NCBI GenBank assembly: GCA_002633025.1
Contig: NMRB01002350.1
Span: forward strand, 21,940-85,939
Reading direction: 5' to 3'
DNA: 64,000 nt
From: Notospermus geniculatus
Lineage: Eukaryota > Nemertea > Pilidiophora > Heteronemertea > Lineidae
Below are positions 57,901 through 64,000 of the stretch, piece by piece. The position numbers and the translations under genes were made by a program. A model generated the notes under the pieces. That model saw only the letters and a list, made by a program, of their open reading frames with translations. It was not told the origin of the DNA and did not search any database. How positions within the stretch are numbered: the stretch's first letter is position 1; every line of letters starts with the position of its first letter.

Positions 57901-60662
57901 ATGAAAGTTCGTCCTGTCGGCTGAAATCATCTCATTGAGAATAAACTAGTGGCATCCTCTCTGAAATTAATAGTCAGTTCTCTTCAGATATGTCGTTGTT
58001 TGATTTCAGGTTATGGTATTTGTTCAGACCTACAGATGTTAGTGAAGGCGTTACCATGCATTAAGAAAAACATGGAAAATCTCATGAGGGTAGTCGACCT
58101 GCAGACTCTTAGTCAATCAGTAAGTTCCATGTTTTAGGTTCCCAGACAATGAAAGTTAAATTCAAGATTGTAAATAACGCCTTCCGGTCTGGAGCAAAAT
58201 ATTCACCCACCGCTCTGCTCAACCAACCGTCATAATAAGTGTCACTTGGTGTGTTTAACTTCTTTGACTGCATTTCATTGTTATCCATTTTACACAGATA
58301 TTCAAAACCTACCCAGAGTTTTTCACCCCAGAAGCACGGAAAGTGTACGTATTTGACCTGAATGACGACGGAGATATAGAACCACACACTGTCAGCTCAG
58401 ATAAAAAGACCAAAGCAGCACCAACACAAGAGAAGGTAAATAAAGGTGGAAGTCACAGGATAGATTTCTCACGATCTGCAAGGGGAGACTTTCCTGCCGT
58501 TAGAGGCCACCACTAGTTAGCGTTCCAAGAACGTCATGGAACTTGACGTCACAGAGAAGAAGTGCATGCCGCAACGTCATCTATAATGACGTGAAGGCCA
58601 AGACTTACGTCTGTGACATCAAATTTTGTGACGTTCTAGGAACGCTATAACAGGTAGCCTTTAATGGTAGTAAAGTTGCCCATGCCAAGATCTTCTGCTT
58701 CAGGTTTAGTGAATTTCATTTCTTTCAGAACCCCGGTGTTGATGAAAATGTTGCTGCTGCTGCTGATGTTGCTGATGAGGAGGAGGAGGAGGAGGAGGAG
58801 TCAGAGGAGGAGTCAACCGGTGCAGCATCAGCAACCGTTTCCACGGGCGAGGAGAAAGGTTTGAGTGATCTGGTGAGGATATGCTTCGGTAAACCGCTGG
58901 ATAAAGCCGAGCAGATGTCAAACTGGGAGAAAAGACCACTGAGAGAAGCACAGATATTATATGCAGGTAGATTATTCAAGTGAAGAGTTGAAGCTTTTTT
59001 CCCGCCGGCAATCTCATCAGAAATACTGAACCTACCAAGTTCTCAAACCCTGCACCAACCCTATCACATAAGTATTCATTTGAAAGTGCTCGCCGAGAGC
59101 TTTCCAGTGAATACCTATGTGATGGGTTTCTGGTGTCCTCTGAGCTTTTTACGTTTCATTTCGACAAAATTTGCTGTGTCATTGAAAGGTGACAAAGTGA
59201 CAAATAAGCATTTGTGTCTGTACTGTGGATATGCTGCCAAGTTGTTTCGGTCCCTTATATTTTGACCCCTTTTCTTTAGCACTGGATGCGTATATCCTCC
59301 TGGAGGTGTATGAGACCATCAAGAGTCTAGCAGCGGACAAGGGTCTCAAAATCAACATGGAGCCAGCCCTCTCCATGAAGTGGCTGAAGGAGAAAAAGTC
59401 AAAACGAGGGAAACAGCAGGAGAGAAAACAGAAACAGGTGGCAGAATTATCGGCCGAGGAGATTGAGAGAATGAAGAAAGAAAGACAGAAAAAAAGAGAG
59501 AAGGTATTGAGCAGTTTACACTGCTAAGCCCTGGTTACATGACAGCAGATTTTGTCGTGGTTTGCGGCAAGCGGTACGGTTTTCACAGGGATTTGGAAAA
59601 TCCTTCAATATTTGGTGTGTTAATTACCCCAACGCCTGTGAAAACCACTCTGTTCGCCACAAACCGCTGCGGCATCCTCTATAGTGGAAACAGGCCTTTG
59701 TAGAGTATCAGAGCACTTCACTTGCGGAAAATGCTCCACTCAGATACAGACTAGTCTGATGGCGTAGCGATATGATCCCTTAAGGCCCCTATTACATAGA
59801 ACTATACGGCATACGAAAACGGTGGTTAACAATGGCTTCACGGGCTTGAATCCACTTGAAGCCTTTGTTAACCAGTGTTTTTGTTTACCGTATAGGGGCC
59901 TAATGGTTCAAGATGTACGTCACTATCATCCATGATTCTCTATTTTCAGTCAGCCGACCCGATCATTCAGATCTTCAAGGATCCCATCTCCCCGAAGGAT
60001 TTCCACGTTGTTTGTGACACGATGCTCCAAGGTTTGGGGAAGCAGTTAAGAAGCTGTGGTGTAGATGTTCGTATTTTAGAAAACCATGACGACCACGACA
60101 GAGCTGGCGTTGTAAGTACTTCAAGTCGTACTTGTGTCAGTCCCTAGAAGGAATGATGTCATGTCTCAAATTATAAGTAGCACTCTGCTACTGAGATCAA
60201 GGAAACTCCCCACGACAATGATGGTTGCTCTGTGAATTCATGTTAAAAACGTTAAGAACCTTACCGTTTTACCTATGATTTCTGTTCCAGATTGCAGCCA
60301 GAGAAAACAGAATCATTTTAACATCTGGTGGTCCATACGAAACGGTAAGTATACCTCAAACTTTCAAGCCATTTTAATACATAGACAGTTCCACGTTACA
60401 TGGCACAGGCAGTGAAATTCCCTCGAGTTCTGAATTTTGGCAGTTGTGCGGAACAGGTCCTATGACAGAGTCTTTGGTTGGTCTCACAATGAAGCTCTAA
60501 ATTCAAACATCTTCATCTTGTCTTTTCCAGCTGAAGTCGAGTGTCCCCCTGGGTCACTGCATGAATGTTCCAAACAACTTAGATGCCAGGGACCAGGTCG
60601 TTGAGGTGTTAAATAGGTACAATGTCAAGGTCACACAGAAAGATATCTTCAGCAGATGTCAG
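54919..60662 (+). CDS. EXD3: EXD3 / Mut-7-type 3'-5' exonuclease, 3' end not resolved
   Basis: Thirteen exons, 54919-55827, 56161-56214, 56399-56538, 56747-56890, 57148-57378, 57464-57834, 58010-58119, 58298-58435, 58729-58966, 59280-59503, 59950-60111, 60291-60344 and 60531-60662, encode 969 residues in phase. Residues 1-150 hold RG/RGG clusters. A helical region (about 160-490) matches the N-terminal part of EXD3. The DEDD-Y exonuclease has Asp557 and Glu559 (GIDSEWRP), Asp623 (GICSDLQ) and Tyr777/Asp781 (YAALDAY). An acidic Glu run (about 700-720) splits the domain. Residues 860-969 are Mut7-C (DTMLQGLGKQLRSCGVDVR, RIILTSGGPYET). Relatives trim small RNAs (nematode MUT-7, fly Nibbler). The zinc-binding C-terminus expected after FSRCQ was not found before the window end. 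Confidence 0.92.
58516..58660. repeat. Small TIR element in EXD3 intron
   Basis: TAGCGTTCCAAGAACGTCA pairs with TGACGTTCTAGGAACGCTA. The inside has further TGACGT motifs. Confidence 0.65.
59783..59904. repeat. Small TIR element in EXD3 intron
   Basis: AAGGCCCCTATTACATAGAA at the left and CCGTATAGGGGCC at the right; CGAAAACGGTGGTTAACAA also pairs with TTGTTAACCAGTGTTTTTG. Confidence 0.55.
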
Positions 60663-60911
60663 GTGAGTTCTGGGCCTAGTGAGTGAACAAATCCGTTCCG
60701 TCTTTGGGTTGTCTTGTTGGCCTACTTTTGGCAACGTGTAGCTCAGTCTAATCATGCTGTATATACACTGTTGATTGTTTTATCGTTATTGTAATGATGA
60801 ACACAATAAAACAAGTGATATTTGCATGTTTTATTGAGCCGTGATGCTTTCTTTGCCTAGTTCAAATATCCATTGAGGTTCATATTATGGTGTGTAGGTG
60901 GCAGTGTTGAA

Positions 60912-61060
60912 TGCCCGCTGTACACGATCAAATTTTCATCCAATTTTCTGAATATGCTCAATAAAGGCCTACATGCAGATTTATACATTGAAGCCCCAAT
61001 AGGCCCGGAACCTGAATTTCCCAAAAATTGGATGAAAAATTTGATCGTGTACAGCGGGCA
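60912..61060. mobile_element. Intact 149-bp MITE (sister of 21903-22287)
   Basis: Ends TGCCCGCTGTACACGATCAA and complement. Its reverse complement aligns along the full length with the interrupted copy at 21903. Confidence 0.85.
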
Positions 61061-61984
61061 TTAGTTGAGACTTCTTGGTATAAGTTCTAGCTCGGCGAGT
61101 TTTCACAACTCTTGTCACTCAATCAGTAACAAGTAAACTGGTCAGTTCTGGAACTCTGTTCTGAGAGGTGTACATGTAATATTTCTGTCTATAAAGGTAG
61201 GCTACCAGACGACCGTACTGTAACATGTCGTTTTTCTCTGACAGCTTCAGTGTCTTCAAGACCTTTGATGCCAAATTGAACCAGTGACCTACTGGTTTTC
61301 ATGTGGGCACTAGACCCCGACATCAACTACAGCCTCCCTTAGGTCAGATATCCCATTATCAAACACCAAATTTAGCCCCGGCTCCTCCTGTCATTATATC
61401 TCATTATGACTCGGAAACTGTTACATCATCAGCAGCCAGCACAAGCCACGGTGCTCGGGGAACAAATTAAAATCCCGAATACAAAGAAACTTGCCGATTT
61501 TAGCCCCAGAATAACTGGTGAACAGATGCAATGTTATGCGGCACCATTCTTCATGTGCGCTATCAGTGTGAAAATCTTACCAAACCAATTCTCATCGTGT
61601 TAACTCGGTAATTTCTGAGATAATTTGATAAATTTGCCGACAATAAACACAGATTAAAGGCAATCGTGAAATTTAGAAAGTCACCGATGATCGTGCTGGT
61701 GTGATCGTTGGAGTGGAACCTCGGCGCTGCTTTAATGTTTCGGATGATGATTGATTTGATTCAGATTATGATCGATGTTGATGTGACTCGATGGCGGAAA
61801 TATTCGCTCTTATGACAGCATTGACGACGTATTGTAAGAATAAATGGCGGAATCTTGAGAGAGGTTGTGGGAGTTGTCATCTCCATCAGAGGAAGAATGC
61901 TTCCAACTGTCATTCAAACCCACCCATCAACTCCAGTAGTGGGCCAGTCTGGTGCCCTTAGTTCCCTTTCACCACTCTGAAACC

Positions 61985-62165
61985 AGAGTTGACAAACTTT
62001 CCACATGAGAGTTTTCGTGTAAAAATTGGCTCTCTATGGGCAACTCAAGGGCAACTCAACCATAGAAGTTGCAGTCTCTGCTGTGGAAGTCTTGGCATAA
62101 GTTACAGGAAACCAGTGGTGAATTGCCCATAGAGAGCCAACACCCATAGAAAACTATCCACAGTC
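61985..62165. repeat. Copy of the GAGTTGGCTCTC repeat family
   Basis: TTGGCTCTCTATGGGCAACT at the left and GAATTGCCCATAGAGAGCCA at the right form inverted arms; a TGAGAGTTTTC motif precedes. Confidence 0.6.
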
Positions 62166-62184
62166 AACCTCAATCTCTGCCCCT

Positions 62185-62322
62185 GTGGAAATACACCACG
62201 ATATTTGCCGGTAGAAATCTCAGTCATAAAATCAACCAGTTGGTTTCTTTTCAAACGGTGGGAAAAATGTCCCGTCTGGTCAAGGTACACATCAAAGGAG
62301 TCTTCCCACACACTCTCATATC
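62185..62322 (-). CDS. Possible isolated coding exon, unrecognised
   Basis: On the minus strand a frame reads YESVWEDSFDVYLDQTGHFS and LVDFMTEISTGKYRG with an AG acceptor (AGTATTAG) just before it and GT dinucleotides after it. The composition looks protein-like, but I know no family and there is no neighbouring exon to support it. Confidence 0.2.
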
Positions 62323-62639
62323 TAATACTTGGCAACGGTTCTTAATTATCATGTTTTTAATTGGACCTTTATATGAAGAGTGTGTGTTGGAGAGAGACAG
62401 CTCTATAAACAAGAGGCCGTCACTTATTTTGCCTGGTGTTCTGATAGGACTTGAGTCGAGTGCTATGACAATATTGACCTAGGAGCAAACAGTCGATTCT
62501 CGTGTGAAGGGGACACTGAACTCAGTCAAATATCGACGGACAAGTCGTCTTTTTTCCTCCCGGTGATGACGTGGACCCCGTCCCAACGACTTCAGTTTAT
62601 CACCTGGGTCCATTCGTTTGCAGTTCTTTTGGTTAAAAG

Positions 62640-62945
62640 TGCCACCCCACATGAGCGTGTTCTGGCCCAAGTTGGCTCTCATGGCAACTCAGTCAAATAG
62701 TCAAATCATGACGTGGACCCTCAATCTCTTCAATTCATCAGCTGCTGGGTTATTTTGGTTTTCGGTGCCATTCCATTTTGAGAGTTTTCTTGGCTCTCTC
62801 TCTGAGAGCCACACAGTTGTATAGATCTATGGACAGTCATTTGTGTCCCTGGTAAAAACTTAAGTTGTATAAAGGAAACCATCAATGGTGAGTTTCCCAT
62901 TGAAAGCCTACTCGATCTCCAGGAAAATCTCACGTGAAGCAGTGC
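62640..62945. repeat. Copy of the GAGTTGGCTCTC repeat family
   Basis: AAGTTGGCTCTCATGGCAACTC near 62672 with an inverted partner later (GAGTTTCCCATTGAAAGCC near 62889), ending CACGTGAAGCAGTGCCTTTA. Confidence 0.5.
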
Positions 62946-63420
62946 CTTTAAGTAACAGGCTTCCTCTTCTACAAGCTCTGGTAAATAGCAGAACACTACC
63001 CCTTTAATACCAGATCCTGACCCTGACCCTTTGTTCCCTTTGCTATTGGGTTGAACCCTCTGGTTATGAGCGAGAAGTACCCTAGGGCTTCAAATAAGGG
63101 CTGCGGAAGCCACTCCCCAAGGTTCCACGCCCCTCAACCCTGAGAGGAATAGTCGGGCATGTGCCCGAGGCGAGAAATCGAAGGACATATGTCAGCCTTG
63201 GGATCCGGGAAGGGGTTGGGCCGCTGACCCTTAGGGCAGAAGGGAGACCCTAGGTCATACCATTTGTTCCTTCGGCATGCCGCTCTTGTATGACGATAGC
63301 CGATCACGATGTTTACCCTGACGGCCCTTTGCACATTTAGTCAGCATACTTAGTCCCCTTTTCTCCCTAGTTTCTTCCATTATCATTTAACACTCATTCA
63401 CTAGCACTCATTCAGACATG
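62946..63420. other. Intergenic, nothing recognised
   Basis: CCTGACCCT-type motifs near 63015; otherwise no gene or clear repeat. Confidence 0.3.
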
Positions 63421-63439
63421 AAATACTCTCCTCTCGCGC

Positions 63440-63720
63440 GCGTTGGCTCTCTATGGGTAACTCAACCATAGAAAGCTATGGGCAGTCAGTCGCCCGTGCC
63501 ACTGACCTGACTGGTCAAGGCGCAAGTCGTTAGGATTCCGACGAAGTTAATTGCCCATAGAGAGCCAATGCGCACGAGAAAACTCGCACGTGGAGCCGCA
63601 CCTATACCTCTTTAACACGTCTTGATGAAAGACACTAGCTATTACCCATAGTTTTCTATGGTTGAGATGCCCATAGAGAACCAACTTGCGAGAGAATACT
63701 CTGACATGGAGCCGCAGCGC
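63440..63720. repeat. Two adjoining copies of the GAGTTGGCTCTC family
   Basis: GTTGGCTCTCTATGGGTAAC (63443) pairs with TTGCCCATAGAGAGCCAATG (63551) and ends CACGTGGAGCCGCACC. A second partial copy (ATAGTTTTCTATGGTTGAGA) begins near 63647 and ends ACATGGAGCCGCAG. Confidence 0.65.
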
Positions 63721-64000
63721 CCGGATAAGAAGGGTTGGATTTCATGAGAGCAGCATTGTCTGACCGTCACCGACACTGCACGCTCCTTCCCTAAGCGTTC
63801 GCCCTGAGAAAACAACCTGCTCAGAAGGGAAACCCTTGAAATGAATCTATCACCTCCAGACACCCGTGTAAACCGCACATTTCACACGATTCTGATGCGA
63901 TCATATCATTATCTCACATTCCAGGAGAACACGAGGCACAATGGCTCGCATTTTATAAATAGCCCAGTCACACGTTATTAACAATACGTCAATAACAGGC

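Noticed and set aside
58664-58979. Frames with Leu/Arg or His/Pro runs around the GAG triplets
   Set aside because: Alternative readings of the EXD3 exon that encodes the Glu run.
61250-61275. Final EXD3 exon starting CTTCAGTGTCTTCAAG
   Set aside because: It follows an AG and is in frame, but it hits a stop after seven codons and does not match the cysteine pattern expected for the Mut7-C end.

Overview
This window is nuclear DNA from an animal, most likely a marine invertebrate. The genes have many short exons with GT-AG introns. Their products match families known from vertebrates (SCYL3, PIGK, AK5, C6orf136, DSN1, DPM2, EXD3), while the intergenic and intronic DNA is full of foldback/MITE elements, tRNA-derived SINE pieces, a decayed LINE, AGGCCT palindromes and GACGAC-rich tails of the kind common in marine invertebrates. 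I cannot place the phylum from the sequence alone. There are two runs of N (18206-18292 and 46599-46889), both inside tandem repeats, plus one single N near 1015.

Layout. 1-0.9 kb: two kinase-like exons of SCYL3 (minus; the gene runs off the left edge and its 5' exons are not seen). 1-8 kb: repeat-rich DNA with a large inverted-repeat element, two adjacent MITEs with TAA target duplications, a LINE remnant broken by a palindrome-rich insertion, and SINE pieces. 8-9.4 kb: 3' part of a secreted-type LamG/ConA-like plus PAN/apple protein. 10.1-15.7 kb: a four-exon gene for a probably N-myristoylated, highly charged, disordered protein. 17.6-20.4 kb: an STPGR/SHIPPO repeat (ciliary type) protein. 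22.5-25.1 kb (minus): PIGK, catalytic subunit of GPI transamidase. 26.3-35.3 kb: a 16-exon AK5-type double adenylate kinase with a long Ser/Lys/Gly-rich tail. 39.0-41.8 kb (minus): C6orf136/DUF2358. 42.6-45.6 kb: kinetochore protein DSN1, whose stop codon lies in the first unit of a 36-bp minisatellite. 47.9-49.8 kb (minus): a tyrosinase coding region in one exon. 52.9-54.0 kb (minus): DPM2. 54.9-60.7 kb: EXD3/Mut-7-type exonuclease. 61-64 kb: repeats.

Gene organisation. Three pairs stand head to head and may share bidirectional promoters: PIGK/AK5, C6orf136/DSN1 and DPM2/EXD3. PIGK and DPM2 both serve ER glycolipid and GPI-anchor metabolism but lie about 30 kb apart with unrelated genes between them, so I do not claim a functional cluster. 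All multi-exon models that I could close from ATG to stop are in frame (AK5 808 aa, DSN1 489 aa, C6orf136 535 aa, STPGR protein 299 aa, myristoylated protein 452 aa).

The most striking content beyond ordinary genes is a set of datable transposon-in-repeat insertions, where the empty target site can be reconstructed exactly; the amplification of the DSN1 stop-codon region; the single-exon tyrosinase; and lineage-specific extensions on AK5 and EXD3. I found no candidate for a wholly new multi-gene system.
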